Assembly (NCBI RefSeq): GCF_040802235.1
Contig: NC_133170.1
Span: 1,193,001 to 1,257,000 of the forward strand
Direction of reading: 5' to 3'
DNA from: Manis javanica
Taxonomy: Eukaryota; Chordata; Mammalia; Pholidota; Manidae
DNA length: 64,000 bases
Shown here: one piece after another, positions 22,216 through 33,860 of the stretch
Layout of the letters: each line of letters opens with the position of its first letter
How positions within the stretch are numbered: position 1 is the first letter of the stretch
Notes under the pieces: generated by a model
What the model saw: the letters and a program-made list of their open reading frames with translations, nothing else
The model's database searches: none
What the model was told of the DNA's origin: nothing
Program-made: the position numbers and the translations under genes

Positions 22216-24113
22216 CCCGAGCCCGCCACTTCAGAGCTCAATCCTGTTACCTTCCTTCTTCAGTCTGTTAGAAATGTTGGAAGGTGGGCAAAGATTCACG
22301 CTGGGGGCGCAGGCTGGTGCTCGTACGCTGATTAACAAGGTGCATTTGGTGACCATCGTGATGGAAAGAATAGGTGCTGGGCATGCCGTTCTCCATTAGG
22401 TGCAGGGCGTGGCCTACCCAGTCTGGTGTTCGGCCCTAAACAGCTACCTTAATTTCCGTGCGGCTGATGGCTACATACAATGTTTCAGTGACACCTTTTC
22501 TTGTTCACCAGGGCCAGGCAGTTAGCGTCACTGGTCAACATCTCTTGAATCCGATGGGTATTTGAGTCGCTGTCACCCACAGGCACTGTGATAATTCATC
22601 TAAGGCTGTCCTTGCTCTCTGCTTTCCCATCTTCTCTCCATTTAACAGAAGAAAAAGTGCCGCTATTCCTGTTCTACGGGTTTTCTCAAGCCTTCCCTTC
22701 CCAGGAAACTTGCTTTGCCAGTCATTTCTCTCTTCCCTTGCTTATTGTCAATGTCCTCCTTTCTGCAGGCCCCTCTGCCTCCCCGCTGGGCGGCCTCGCA
22801 CAAGTCAGCCTCCTTCCTTGAAGCTCAGATGTACTCCTGCTCAGGACCAACCAGTGCAAAGAGCAAAGGAGGGTGTTTGGGCCAAAGATCAGGATAATTA
22901 ATTGTATCTGATTAACCTGGCCCTTTTTTCTCTCCAAGCAGCTGGTAATAAGCAAGCTGGTTGCCTCCAGATTAAAGCTGTGACAACTTTTTCCCAAAGT
23001 GAGTGAAATTCCTGGTGATGAGCTGTGGGGTCTGGAGAGGGAATTGGAATCATCTGGAGCAACAATTAGGGGGACAAGAGAGGAAGGAAATAGAGATTTT
23101 TGCATGTTCTCCTGCAGTGCTCTGACAGGCCGTGGGGGACGCGGCCCAGGGCTAGGACCCCAGACGCACCAGGAACTCCCAGGCCGGCCAGCAGTGTTCT
23201 CTGCCGTGCTGGAAGCTGGGCCCCTCTTTTAATCAGAGGAGACAGAGAGTTGCAACATTTGGATGTGATTTTTTAACCAGACCCATCTCTTTTTGGACAA
23301 GTGAAGAAAATGATCAAGTAGTGGTAAAGGGTCAAATGCTCTATCATTGTGCTATTTGCTGTCTTATTAAAAATCCGGTATCTTATTTTCTCTACATTTC
23401 AATCCTAAAAGGGACAGGGTCAGGGTATTTAAGATACTATATGTACCACACAAACCATTCAAAAATCATAAAACATAGTTTTTAAAATTCACAAAATAAA
23501 TTCTACCCTTTATTAAGACAAATTTAACTCTTCCAGATTCTCTGTATTTCCATACACATCTTTGAATCGGCTTGCCAGTTACTGCTCTTACTCTTTAATG
23601 TAACACTCCTGACCCACTGATCCATTTTGCTGAACTTAAGTTGCGACAGAAAAGCAAAACACAGCTATACCAGCTGTAAACAACATGCAAATAGGAAAAT
23701 AACATGGAAACTGCTTATTTCCTTGAGTAGAACACACGTAGAAGTTGTCATAACTTTAATCTGGAGGCAGAAGGGCTTGCGGCCAGCTGCCCAGTGTGTT
23801 GGAGAGAAAAGAAGTCTAACGTGTCCACTCCTTTGCATGCAGTCTTTTAATTGATGGAATGGGAAAATACGCAAATAATAAGAAAACAAGTTCACTGATA
23901 AAAGCTTCATGCTATTAATATTAGCCAAGATGTCCTCCCAATACTTGCACAACTGTTAGGAACACAATGGTTATTAGACTGTGATGGGATTTCTGTGAAA
24001 ATCATTATTAATCCAACATTTCAAACTGGTGAAATGTATGTGACCAAAATGGCTTCATCACTTTCTCCTTTAATGTCTTCAAACTAGTGGCAGAGCAGCT
24101 AAGAGACGCCCGG
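22216..24113. other. Unassigned unique DNA with a possible conserved element
   Basis: No gene recognised. Positions 22870-23000 carry a dense mix of homeodomain-type TAAT sites (GATAATTAATTG), an E-box (CAGCTGG) and GATTAA words, resembling conserved non-coding enhancers. The rest gives no match. Confidence 0.35.
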
Positions 24114-24173
24114 AGATGGCCGGCCACCAACAGACCATCTCGCAGATGGCTGGCCACCAACAGACCATCTTGG
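24114..24173. repeat. Two tandem copies of a 30-bp unit
   Basis: 24114-24143 and 24144-24173 differ at three or four positions. Each unit starts AGATGGC and holds CCATCT at bases 22-27, so AGATGG and CCATCT can pair into a hairpin. Just two copies, which suggests a single local duplication. Confidence 0.9.
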
Positions 24174-24439
24174 GGAAAACCTCAGAAGTCAGGGTGGCAG
24201 CAGGATTCCAGACAGGGTGGAACGTGAGGTGGGGAAATGCTATTCTAGAAGAGTAAAGATGTATCATTTTCAACCTATTAGAGGAAATAAAGAAAACAGC
24301 ATGATTTCAGAAGCATTTTCACATGTCATACAAATGTCCTCAGAACCTTCCGGAGTGGACTCGTTACTCTTCTGTTCTGTGGGGCCAGCAAACTGCATTC
24401 AACAGTACAGAAAAGATTTCTCTATCATGACACTGCAAC
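24174..24439. other. Unassigned DNA
   Basis: Nothing recognised. Confidence 0.4.
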
Positions 24440-25340
24440 AGTGATGTCTTATTAAATTTTTATTGCACTATAAACTGAATCAATAGAATCAGGCACAAAA
24501 TAACATTGACGGATAGTGGAAAAGGTGCTTGATAAAGTTCAACACCAATTTCGTGTTTTGCTTTGTTCTTCAATAATTTTTTAGAGCACAGAGGGTCATA
24601 TTTTCTTGAAAGTTTGACAGAACTGACTGAAAGCCTTTCATTTTTTAAAATAATGATTTGATGACTTCTCATTTCTTGGTTACTGATGATTATTAATCTA
24701 CTCAGATTTTTGTTGACCTTAAGTCAATTTTATTAAACTTATATATTCACAGAAAATTGTCCATTATAAGACTGAATTTTATAGGCAGGGAATTATAAAT
24801 AGTCCTCTGCTATCATTACTCTCCTGTGTAGCTATTATGAGTCTTTTTTTTGCCTCTATTTTTGTTTTTTTGTGATTTTCTACTTTTCTAGATTAGATTT
24901 ATCAGAAGTTTATCTATTACATTTTTTTGTCAAGAACATCATTTAATTTTCAAAATTGATTAATTTCTGCTTATCTTTATTTTTCTCCCTGCTTTACGTA
25001 GGGATTTTATTTATTAGATAATTGCTGTTTATCTCTTTCAGCTGGAGTTGTATAGTTTACTTTCATTTAAAATTTTAATAACAAAAATTAAGCTTATGCA
25101 TTTGCCTTCAGTGGAATTATTAATTTATTCAGCACTTTTATTGAATGTGTACTGTGATCCAGACAATTTTTTATCTTGAGATAAAATTTAATTATTATAT
25201 CGCAACACTTAATTGAATACCTTCATTTTATTTTTGTCCAACTAGTATGTTTGCATTCTTATTTGAAAATGTATGTGTCCTAATATTTTACAAAGGAGGC
25301 ACAGAATTTCATTAATATAATTATAACAAGAAATATAAAA
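24440..25340 (-). mobile_element. Old LINE-1/HAL1-type fragment
   Basis: The plus strand is T-rich and reads as reverse-complement L1 ORF2 ('gtcaagaacatcatttaatt', 'tgattaatttctgcttatct', 'tttcagctggagttgtatag'). The first 120 bp, by contrast, look like sense L1 ('aaaaggtgcttgataaagtt', 'caacaccaatttcgtg'). The copy may therefore be rearranged or two fragments. Borders are poorly fixed. Confidence 0.5.
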
Positions 25341-26205
25341 AATAAGAAACACATTTTAGAATTGCTTTTAAAACTCTCATTAGTTACTTCTAGTTTTGTT
25401 GACTTGCACTGAGAGGACGTGGCCCGTGCAGGTTAGGGCCGCTGTGTTACTGGTGTTCTCTTTGCAGCCGTGTAAGTCAGCATCGTGGGCAGCAGTGGGC
25501 GCAGGAAACCCAGTGAGGGGGCTTGTGGGCAAGCGGCCGTCCTGCGTCCTGGAACAAATGCACAACAGGACCCGCAGGAACCGTGAAGAGCGAACTCTTT
25601 CCCTCCCCCTGTTCGGCTGGTACGCGAGAGAGGGTGCCGGGGACCTTCTGCATTTGGTTCCGGCGTTGGGAAGGGCGGCCAGGGGGCGGCCTAGGCCCCA
25701 GCCCGTCTGTGCAGGCGCCCCTGGCCAGCGCGGAACCGACGGGCAGAGGGCGCCTGCGGATAGGATCCTCTTCAGGGTTCCGGCCTCTGTGGCAGGGAGT
25801 GAGGATTGGAATGGTGGGTGAGCAGGCCAAGCTGTGGAGCTGGTACACTCTCACTTTTTATAAATGTGCCAAAGACACAAGGAGCTTTGTATTTTTTTAA
25901 TACGCTTCCTTTCCCCCCTATATTTACAAGTCTTTATGTCGTTGATTTTTTTTGTACACTTGATCTGACAAAGGCTAAAAATTGTAAAGTCTTCTGGAAT
26001 ACACAGTTCCTGCTTCCATTTTCAATAATCATTACTGTCTATATTTTACAATTATTTAGTGCTTACAGGTCAATGGTACGTTTTCACTGTGGATGGATGC
26101 CTTTTATACTCTTTCTTTTTGACGTGGATTCTCTTTCATACGATCTGTCCTGCTTCCTCTGCTTTATTTTCATTTGCACTTGGCCGGAAAATCTTGGTCC
26201 ACCTT
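25341..26205. other. Unassigned DNA with a GC-rich pocket
   Basis: Positions 25480-25800 are GC-rich with moderate CpG. The 200-codon frame at 25806-26408 has no recognised domain and runs into L2 sequence, so I do not call it a gene. Confidence 0.4.
25676..25687 (+). promoter_or_regulatory. CTCF-like core motif
   Basis: CGGCCAGGGGGC agrees with the CTCF core CCASYAGRKGGC at 10 of 12 positions. A single near-match in GC-rich DNA is weak evidence. Confidence 0.2.
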
Positions 26206-26209
26206 TTAC

Positions 26210-26415
26210 TTCAGCCTCTGTCATTTTGTTTCCGTGCACCTCTTGCTTGCATCATCCGCCTCTGTGCTTACACGCTCTCTCCTCACAAACATTTGCCAAG
26301 TCCCCGGTGTGCCGGGCAGTTCCCGGTGCTGGAGGCGTGACAGGAACGGGGCGGAGCACACTTGCAAGACTGTCACGTCCGCTGAACGAGTATGACCGTG
26401 GAACGTAGCATCGAA
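26210..26415 (-). mobile_element. LINE-2 3' tail
   Basis: 'aaacatttgccaagtccccg', 'gtgtgccgggcagttcccgg', 'tgctggaggcgtgacaggaa' and 'gcaagactgtcacg' are the reverse complement of the L2 3' end. Confidence 0.6.
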
Positions 26416-27419
26416 CAAGTTCATTTTCATTCGCTGGTGTCCCTTCGGATTCATTCATGGGGTTGGTTCTTTCTCTGTTGATTTCCTTTCCTCTTTCTCA
26501 AGATTCCAACATAATTGAGTCGAAAAACTAGCTTAGATGTTGGAGCAACAGCAGTACCAGGAGAGAGAAGCCAGTGGGGTCCCTTTGGAAAAGGCCTGTG
26601 TTGGGAAAGGGGATGATGTTTGAATAGTTCAATTTTGGTCATTATTTGACATACGCATTATGATCTGAAGGGGATGAAAAGTCCTGGAATTTACCTTAAG
26701 GTTCCTCTTGGGCTTGGGGAGGGACCACTGCATGGGCTTAGGTCTCCCCCTTCCACAGCCCACTAAACATTCCCCGATTTGTTGCTATAATGCAGGGTCT
26801 GGATTATATTTATTACATCATAGTTTTTATGAACCTTCTCTTTTGGATTATTTTTCTATATGCCTTGACTTTGTAACCACATTTTCCAAGATTATTTAGA
26901 ATAAATTGTTTTTAATTGCTTTTCATGTGTTCAACTGAATTTTTTTATATAGCATATTTCCCATTCTTAATTTTGATTACTTTATCTCCAGGGTGGAGTA
27001 CATGCTAAGTCCTTACATATCTGAGAAAAGGTATCTGCAGCTTAGGTAAATGACCAGCAGCTGATCAGTGTGTTAATGTCCCTGAGTCTCACACATTCTT
27101 CCCCTTTGCAATTTGCAACTTTTGATGTATTGTCTTGCTGCATCAGAGTCCCACATGAAAAGTCCGAGGTGAGGCTGATTTCTCTCCTTTGTTGGGAACC
27201 AATTCTTTTTTTGTCTGAAAGGCTGTAGAAATTTTTCATTATTCTTCTAGTTCAGAAAACTTCCCAGAATACTTGGTGGTTTAATTTCATTAATTCTGTC
27301 TAGAATGTGGTATGGCCTTTTAATCTGCATACTCAGCACTTTCAATACAATTTTCCTTAATTGTGGCTCCTTGGATCCCAAGTTTTGCTCTTGAAGCCTG
27401 GCAGACGGATTGAAGAAGA
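26416..27419. other. Unassigned unique DNA
   Basis: No gene or clear repeat recognised. Confidence 0.4.
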
Positions 27420-29720
27420 GTCCCTGTCAAATTCCAATTCAAACACAGAATGTATAATTCTTCCACATTCATTTAATACAGAAATATTTGAGTAGTAAGA
27501 GTAATTTGATAATTTAGTAAAGTCTGTTTTTCACCTACAAAGCCAAATTTTAGAAAAGTATTGAACAACCCTTGATGACATCTAAAAGTCTAGATGCTGT
27601 TATTATTACAATTCAGCAAAAGGGTAGGGCTGATGAGATCAGAGGAAAGAGGGTATGTTAAAGTACTTGTGTTTTGCAGGGAAAAACAGCATTCATAAGC
27701 TTCAGAAATTTACAGAAAAATAAGTATAGTTACTCACAAGAAGAATAAAAATAGAATGTATAACTCCCATCAGACGAAATTTTACCTGCTGAGTAAAAGA
27801 AAGAAAATCAGGAATGAAATCCAGTAAACACAAAATATACAATAAGAGCTTAAGTATGTTCTGACACAGCACAACTCAAACTAAATATAAATGGACTATA
27901 AAAAGCAAAACCACGCAAACCACAAAGATAAATGCAAAAAGCCACAATCATGGTTGAATAATTCAGAAAAACTTGGTCAAAGACAGAATGGACAACAAGA
28001 ATTTGTAAGGATAAATAATATTTGGTCTACTAAATTGTGAGTTTATCTTAGACATGCACACACACACAAAACCTTTTGCCTAGGATATAAACAATATACA
28101 TTCTTTTCAAGCACAGAGAGAACATTTATAAAAATTGGGCATGTATTAGGTCACAGAGAATGTTTCAGCAAATTCTAAGGAGTTATTATCACACAGACCA
28201 TATTTTTTAACTATCATGTAATTAAATCAGTAACCAGAAAATGATAGTTAAAAAAATACCCAACACTCCCAAATAATTCACAGGTTAAAGACAAAACCAC
28301 AAAGGAAATAATACAATATTTAAGACTGAGCCAAAAAAAATACATTTCAAAATTTATACTATGCAGCCATAATATTTAGAAAACAGTTTATACTTTGGTG
28401 TATTTTCTTATAAACAATTGAAATTATTTTCAGTAAGTAATTTCATGATTAAACTCAAAATACTATAAACATGAAGCAGTAAGAATCTTGCAGAAAACAA
28501 TTTAAGAGGTTCTAATAATAAGAACACAAATGGAAAGGAAACAAGTCACCGCAGTGACAATTAACAAACTCAAAACCTATTTGAAAAGACAGATAAAAAA
28601 TATGTGTCCTTAGGAAAACTTACCAAAAAAGTAAAAAGCAGTCCTTAACAGCTGCAATAGGAACTCAGGGACATAATTATAGGAACAATAGAGACGTAAG
28701 CACAAATATTGTAAATGTAAATATATAGAATCATAGAGACCAGCCAATATTTTTAACAATAATTGAAAAATTTAAACAAAAGACAAATTTATGGGAAATA
28801 ATATAAATATTAAAACAAACTCAGATGAAATAGAAACCCCAAATAAAGGAAAAAATCACTAAATAAATTATATCTGTTTTCACAAATCTACTCTTCCAAG
28901 AACATGTTGAGATAACAAAAGATGAGTTGCACAAAAACTCCAAGGAATAGATAAACTTTCTCAGACAAGAGAGAATAAAGGGGAAGATTTTCAACTTGTA
29001 TATGTCTCGCATGATCTTATACACCAACACTAAGCAATATGCTTATTGACAAATCTCCTTTATAGACATAGATGCAAAATTATGAAATGAATTATTAGCC
29101 CATTAAATCCAGGCAGCAGTATTTAAAAATAGTAATTATGTTCAGTGTTGAGTCACTCTTATAAATCATCAATAGTTTAGTATTGGGAAATCTATCCAAG
29201 TAATTTAATACACTGACTGAAGAAGTAAAATTATACAGTAGATAATCATAATAAAATATTTGATGACATTTAATATTCACTTATAAAAGTCCTATAAGGT
29301 TACACATATAAAGAATCTCCTTAAATCTGATAAAAGGTGTTTTACTAAAACCTGCTAGTAACAGCAAAAATATGTGAACTAATCCAAGTGTCCATCGGTA
29401 GCGGAATGCACAAGTAAGTGGTCAGTCACACAGTGGGATGCTAGGGAGCAGTTCAGCTGATTTATCGGCAAGGATGTTGAGAAGAGCTGGATGCTGTTTG
29501 CAGACAGGGTCTTGAAGGAGAGAGGAAGGTACCCGGACGGGGCAGCACACAGGCCTCCATTTACCCACCATGCTTCCTTTCTTTAGAAAAGTCCTCACCA
29601 GTGTGACAAAATGTTAGTGTTTGTTAAGTCTGGGTAGCAGTGACAGTTTTTATATGACATTTTGAATCTTTTTCTTCTAATTTCTCAAAAAATTAAAGGA
29701 ATTTAAAAACTCACTAATTT
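27420..29720 (+). mobile_element. Ancient LINE, HAL1/old L1 type
   Basis: The sense strand is A-rich and gives L1-like endonuclease-region words ('aaatataaatggactataaa', 'gcatgtattaggtcacagag', 'ctatcatgtaattaaatcag'). Later come 'ttgacaaatctcctttatag' and 'gatgcaaaattatgaaatga', then a degenerate 3' part ('agtgtccatcggtagcggaa') and an AT tail near 29700. All frames are destroyed. HAL1 is favoured by the compressed layout, but an internally deleted old L1 is possible. Confidence 0.6.
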
Positions 29721-30244
29721 AAAAGAGGCATTCTCCCAAGAAGAAGTGAAAAATCCCCATTTTCGCTAGCTTGTCATGGACTCAATAACACAGCCTAAAC
29801 GTCCTCCGTACCACATGTAAGGTTCCCGCGGCCTCGCCTGCCTGGTGTTCCAGCCTCTGTGCACACGGGGGTCCCCCTCATGCGGTCTGGTACAGGTCTC
29901 ACTGTTCCTGGTCACACAGGCCTTTAGTAAGAATAATTTGGAGCTTGCCTCTCTTTATGTTTACTATTTATTTAGAATTTATATATTTAAAAGCAATATG
30001 TTATCCACATTTGCACAAAAATTAAAACTAGGAAAGGATAAAATAGAAGGAGGCATAACACAAATCCTGGTACCCCTACTGCGCGAGGGGGCAGGCGCAC
30101 TGCAGGTTGTGGGCACCCAGACTCCAGAATTCTCCTTACCGTGAATGCACTGTGCCCTCGTCCCTACAGAGAACTTCAGGAGTCCCCTTGAACCCCCAGA
30201 TTCTCTGTATCTCCCAATAACTTAGATAAACTATGACTCAATAA
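29721..30244. other. Unassigned DNA
   Basis: No gene recognised. Confidence 0.4.
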
Positions 30245-30405
30245 TCTTTCATTCCTTTTGCTGACCAACAAATATTTATGAAGTGAGGCACCATTCTGGG
30301 CACTCTGCTCACAAAACAACACGAGGCAGACAAGGTCCCTGTCTTCAGGGAGTTTTCATTTCAGGGAGAGAGACCGGAAATATATTAAAAGGAAATGAAT
30401 TCAGG
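30245..30405 (-). mobile_element. LINE-2 tail, first part of a split copy
   Basis: 'accaacaaatatttatgaag', 'accattctgggcactctgct', 'gcagacaaggtccctgtctt' and 'cagggagttttcatttcagg' are reverse-complement L2. It continues at 30975. Confidence 0.75.
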
Positions 30406-30970
30406 ATCTCGAAGTGGTAGCTGCACCCCTATGTTCCTTACGGCATTGTTCACACCACACACACACACACACACACACACACGAAGACTATTGGGCCATT
30501 TCTATGCCATTTGTAGCAACAGAGATGGACCCGGAGGGCATCACACTAATGCGAAGACAGATACTGTTTGATGCGGCTTACAAGTGGGCTCCACAGAAGC
30601 CAGGCTCATAGAAATGGAGCAGAGGGAGGTTGGAGAGTAAGGGGGGTCAGGGGAAATGAGGAGGCGCTGATCAGAGGGCACAAGCTCGCGGCTACAAGAT
30701 GAGTAAGTCCCGGAGACCTACTGTGTGGCGCGGTGACTGCAGTTGACACTGTCCTGTACACTGGGAAGTTGCTGGGACAGCAGATAGGAAATGTTCTCCC
30801 ACGAAAAAGAAATGGTAACTGTATCAGGTGCAGGTGTCAGCCAGCCTTACTGGAGTAATCGTTCTGCAATATACGTGTTTCAAATCTACAGGCTGTATAC
30901 CTTAAACTTGCGCAAAGGAATATGTCAATTATATTTCGGTAAGTTAGAAGAAGACAAACCACACAAACCA
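30406..30970 (+). mobile_element. 5'-truncated LINE-1 3' end inside the L2
   Basis: It starts in the ORF2 C-terminal region ('gtggtagctgcacccctatg', 'ttccttacggcattgttcac'), loses its middle, then shows 'tttgtagcaacagagatgga'. It ends in 3' UTR words ('gtataccttaaacttgcg', 'gtcaattatatttcggtaag'). A (CA)n tract has grown within it. L2 sequence on both sides shows it inserted into an older L2. Confidence 0.75.
30456..30482. repeat. (CA)n microsatellite within the L1
   Basis: About 13 CA units where the L1 normally reads 'acaatagccaaga', so the tract arose from or replaced L1 sequence. Confidence 0.95.
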
Positions 30971-30974
30971 AGCA

Positions 30975-31385
30975 GGCCCACGACCACCTAAGATAATCAC
31001 TATGCCCTATTCAGGAGGCTGGGGAGCAGAACAGGCTGCCGCACATGAAACCATGGGGGATTCGGTGGTGGCTGTCTGTCCAGGTGACGTTTATGCTGGG
31101 GCTTAAAGCATGAGAAGAATGAAGACGGAGGGAAACTCCCGGCAGGTAGGACGGCAGTGGAAAAGCTCCCCTGTTTTAGGAGCCGTCAGAAGGCCTGAGC
31201 AGTGGGGCTTTTCCTCAGAAGGCCAAGTGCGCTCAGATGAGACAGGAGAACAGCAGAGGCCGACCCCACAGGGCTTGGGAGACCACTGCAAAAAGTTTGG
31301 ATTTTATTCCCGGTGAGGGGGGAAGCCATGGAGGCATTAAGCAGGGGAATGATTAGAAATGTATGGTTTTTAAAGATCATGATGT
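30975..31385 (-). mobile_element. LINE-2, second part of the split copy
   Basis: Resumes the reverse-complement L2 with 'gctggggcttaaagcatga', 'gtcagaaggcctgagcagtg', 'agtttggattttattcccgg' and 'ggcattaagcaggggaatga'. Confidence 0.75.
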
Positions 31386-31389
31386 TTTA

Positions 31390-31735
31390 GTTTGGGGCTA
31401 TAACCAGGTACCACTGACTGGGTGGCTTAAGCAACAGAAATTTATTTCTTATCATTTTGGAGGCTAGAAAGTCCAAGATCCAAGGTCTGAGTTGGTGTCT
31501 GGAGATGGCCCACTTCCTGGTTTGCAGAGGGCCACCTCCTCGCCATGTCCCCACAGGGCAGAGCGCAGCCCAGAGGCTCTAGGGTCTCTGATAGAAGGGC
31601 ACTGACCCTTTCACGGAGGCTCCACCCTCATGACCCAGCTACCTCCCAAGGCCCCGCCTCATAACATTCACACTGGGGGTGAGGATTGCAACATACGGAT
31701 TTGGGGGGACACAGTATACAGTACATAACACCAAC
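31390..31735 (-). mobile_element. Old LTR-like element
   Basis: 'gactgggtggcttaagcaac', 'agaaatttatttcttatcat', 'ttttggaggctagaaagtcc', 'ccaccctcatgacccagcta' and 'ggatttggggggacacag' follow a well-known reverse-read mammalian LTR, probably ERVL-MaLR. No coding part. Confidence 0.6.
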
Positions 31736-31778
31736 TCTCTCCTCTGAATCCCACTACCGGTCAATAATCCCACTTTTA

Positions 31779-31878
31779 CACCATCAAAAAAAAATTTTTT
31801 TTTTGGTGCCATAGCAGGTTGTTTTTTTTCATTAAGGTATCCCTGATACACAATCTTATGAAGGTTTCACCATCAAGA
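31779..31878 (-). mobile_element. Very short LINE-1 insertion with two A tracts
   Basis: On the minus strand, 31867-31830 reads 'aaaccttcataagattgtgt' and on through 'ggataccttaatg'. This is the same L1 3' terminus as at 3255-3290. It is followed by A8, then 17 bp (CAACCTGCTATGGCACC), then A10. CACCATCAA flanks it at 31779-31787 and 31868-31876, a likely target duplication. Only about 40 bp of L1 is present. Confidence 0.6.
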
Positions 31879-32644
31879 TTTAAAGCATTGCATTCTATTT
31901 TGTAACTGGATATGTCACCTATGCTTTGCCTATAGAGGGATCAGAACATCGCAGCAGTGAACACCAGTGACAGTCCCAGAACTGTCTAAGCGTGTTCCAT
32001 GGCAGATCGGGCTGGCCATGGGGAAGCTCAGCTCTGTAAATGGGGACTTGGATTCTGGGGGGTAGGCCTGCGATTTCCTAGCATCTGTGGAATATGTGGG
32101 TCTAAACCTGGAATTCGGTGCCAGAAAGCCCACTTTCGCCATGTGCCCCACGAGCTCTATGAGACAAAGTGGCCCAGAATCCCGGCTCTCGGCAGGCAGG
32201 GCCCACGGGAGAAGGACGCGGAGAGGTGAGCTTAGGCTTGTCCCGTGTCCCAGCCCAGGCTCACCAGTCAGGTGTTCTCCACTTTTCTGCTGGCGGAGTT
32301 GAGAGGCAGAGCCCAGGATGTCAGCTTAGAGAAGCCCACTCCCCAAGGACAGGAACGTGGGGCCACAGAAGGGTGTCCCCCTGCCCCGTCCCCCTTGTGG
32401 GCCTGCTCTCACCTCCCTCCCTCTCCCTCCAGTCTGCCGGCTCGTGCTTGGAGCGCGTCTTCCTTCTGGGGCAGACCAGCCAGGAATCCCCCATTCCCAG
32501 GTGGCTTTCGTCTCATACCTGGGTGGGTCTCTCCTGAAGCTGCGTTTTGTGATCATGTGTATTTATCCCAATTTGCTATAGACTTGAGGATTTGTGGGGT
32601 TCCTTTGTGGGAATTTGGAGGAGACAGTTTTGCAGTGCAAATTA
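31879..32644. other. Unassigned DNA
   Basis: No gene recognised. Frames of 120-190 codons at 32169-32817 overlap each other on both strands and run into the MIR that follows. Confidence 0.4.
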
Positions 32645-32880
32645 TGGCCACAAGCAAATTTTTCAAAAATCACCTATTACATTGTCTCTTCATTACAGCA
32701 GACCTGTCAATTACTAGTCCCCTATTTTATGGAGGCATAAATGGCATTTCCAAAAAGCCAAATGACTTGTCCTTAATCCCACTATTCAAAAGCGGAAGAA
32801 CCAGAATTCTAAGCTAAGTCTTCTTATGTTTTGGTCCCGTGCTTTGTCCACTATAACATAAAGGTTCATTTTAAAAACGT
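32645..32880 (-). repeat. MIR SINE remnant
   Basis: 'cccctattttatggaggcat', 'aaagccaaatgacttgtcct', 'aagcggaagaaccagaattc' and 'gctttgtccactataaca' follow MIR read in reverse. Confidence 0.7.
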
Positions 32881-33599
32881 TTCTTTCTTTTTCTTCCTCG
32901 ATGTGTCCTGGTAGCATCTTTCTCTTTAGCCTGCAGATGAGAAAGGAGAATGCCAGAATAATTCCAGAGGGCAGCCATACGTTGAGAGTAGCTTTTCTTC
33001 TATGCTGGAGAGAATCTGTGCAAAAGTGAGGCATGTGCGTGGTCCTCGATTAGCAGGTGCTGTCCTCTTCCCAGTGCGCGGTCCCTGATGAGCCGAACTT
33101 GCCCGCTGAGCTCTTTAACTCCTTTGTCACGTCTGCACAGGTGGGTTGAAGCGCCGAGCAGCAATCCATTTCCTGAGGATTCTCCTTACCTGGCAGACCT
33201 CCCCGGAGGACAGGCGTCACTCCACCCCGGCCTGGGCAGCGTGATGGGTGCGCAGCGCTCTTCCCGCACGGGGGCCTCAGCTAACCTCTGCCTCTGTCCT
33301 CACCCGCAGCCTCATCCGGACCTGCCGCCCGCCACTGAGGCTCAGTCCTGCCCAGTCCTTCCATCCGGTGACGGGGTGACGGATGTGCCCAACAAGGAGA
33401 GCAGGGCAGGTGCCCAACCTTTACTACCAGGCAATGAAGCCCAACCTGGGCTTCCCTGTGGGCTGACGTGTCCATTTTCATGCTCAGAATCAAGTCATAA
33501 GAAGGGAGGAAAAAACCCGGCGAGACATTTCTAAGAATGTAGATAAAAGGCCGGCTGCTTCCCACCATCCACTGGCTCAACCTGCCCGGCAAGGCCTCT
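32881..33599. other. Unassigned DNA
   Basis: No repeat recognised. A 148-codon plus-strand frame at 33088-33534 has Pro/Ser-rich low-complexity content and no known domain; I do not call it coding. Confidence 0.35.
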
Positions 33600-33860
33600 T
33601 AAATCCCGCCATTCTGGCCCTGCCTGAACAACGTGCCCGCGCCTCTTTCCTTCCCCGCCCGCAGCGCCGCGCAGGCGACTGTCTGCTGCTGGCACGTTGC
33701 GTGGCGCAGCCACGCGTTGGAGGATCCCGCGGTCGGTCGGCGGGCCTCCCCGCGGAGCCACAGGCGCCTTCCTGCAGCGGCGCCACGGCGCCACCCCGCG
33801 GACGGTCTTTGAACAGTTCAACTGCACGAACGGGCGCGTTGCGAAGCGGAGCATCTCTGA
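33600..33860. promoter_or_regulatory. CpG island without a recognised gene
   Basis: I count about 36 CpG in some 250 bp ('gcagcgccgcgcaggcg', 'ggtcggtcggcgggcc', 'gcggcgccacggcgcc'). No interspersed repeat is visible within it. It ends abruptly near 33860. Open frames on both strands reflect GC content. It is a candidate promoter, enhancer or exon; strand unknown. Confidence 0.5.

Noticed and set aside
24114..24173. CRISPR-like repeat
   Set aside because: Two head-to-tail copies without spacers in mammalian DNA; a simple tandem duplication.
25806..26408. 200-codon plus-strand frame with hydrophobic stretches
   Set aside because: Its hydrophobicity comes from T-rich DNA and its end lies in an L2 tail. 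No family recognised.
32169..32817. Overlapping frames of 122 and 190 codons
   Set aside because: Frames overlap each other and the opposite strand and run into a MIR. No domain.
33088..33534. 148-codon Pro/Ser-rich plus-strand frame
   Set aside because: Low-complexity content, no recognised domain, and opposite-strand frame also open for 103 codons.
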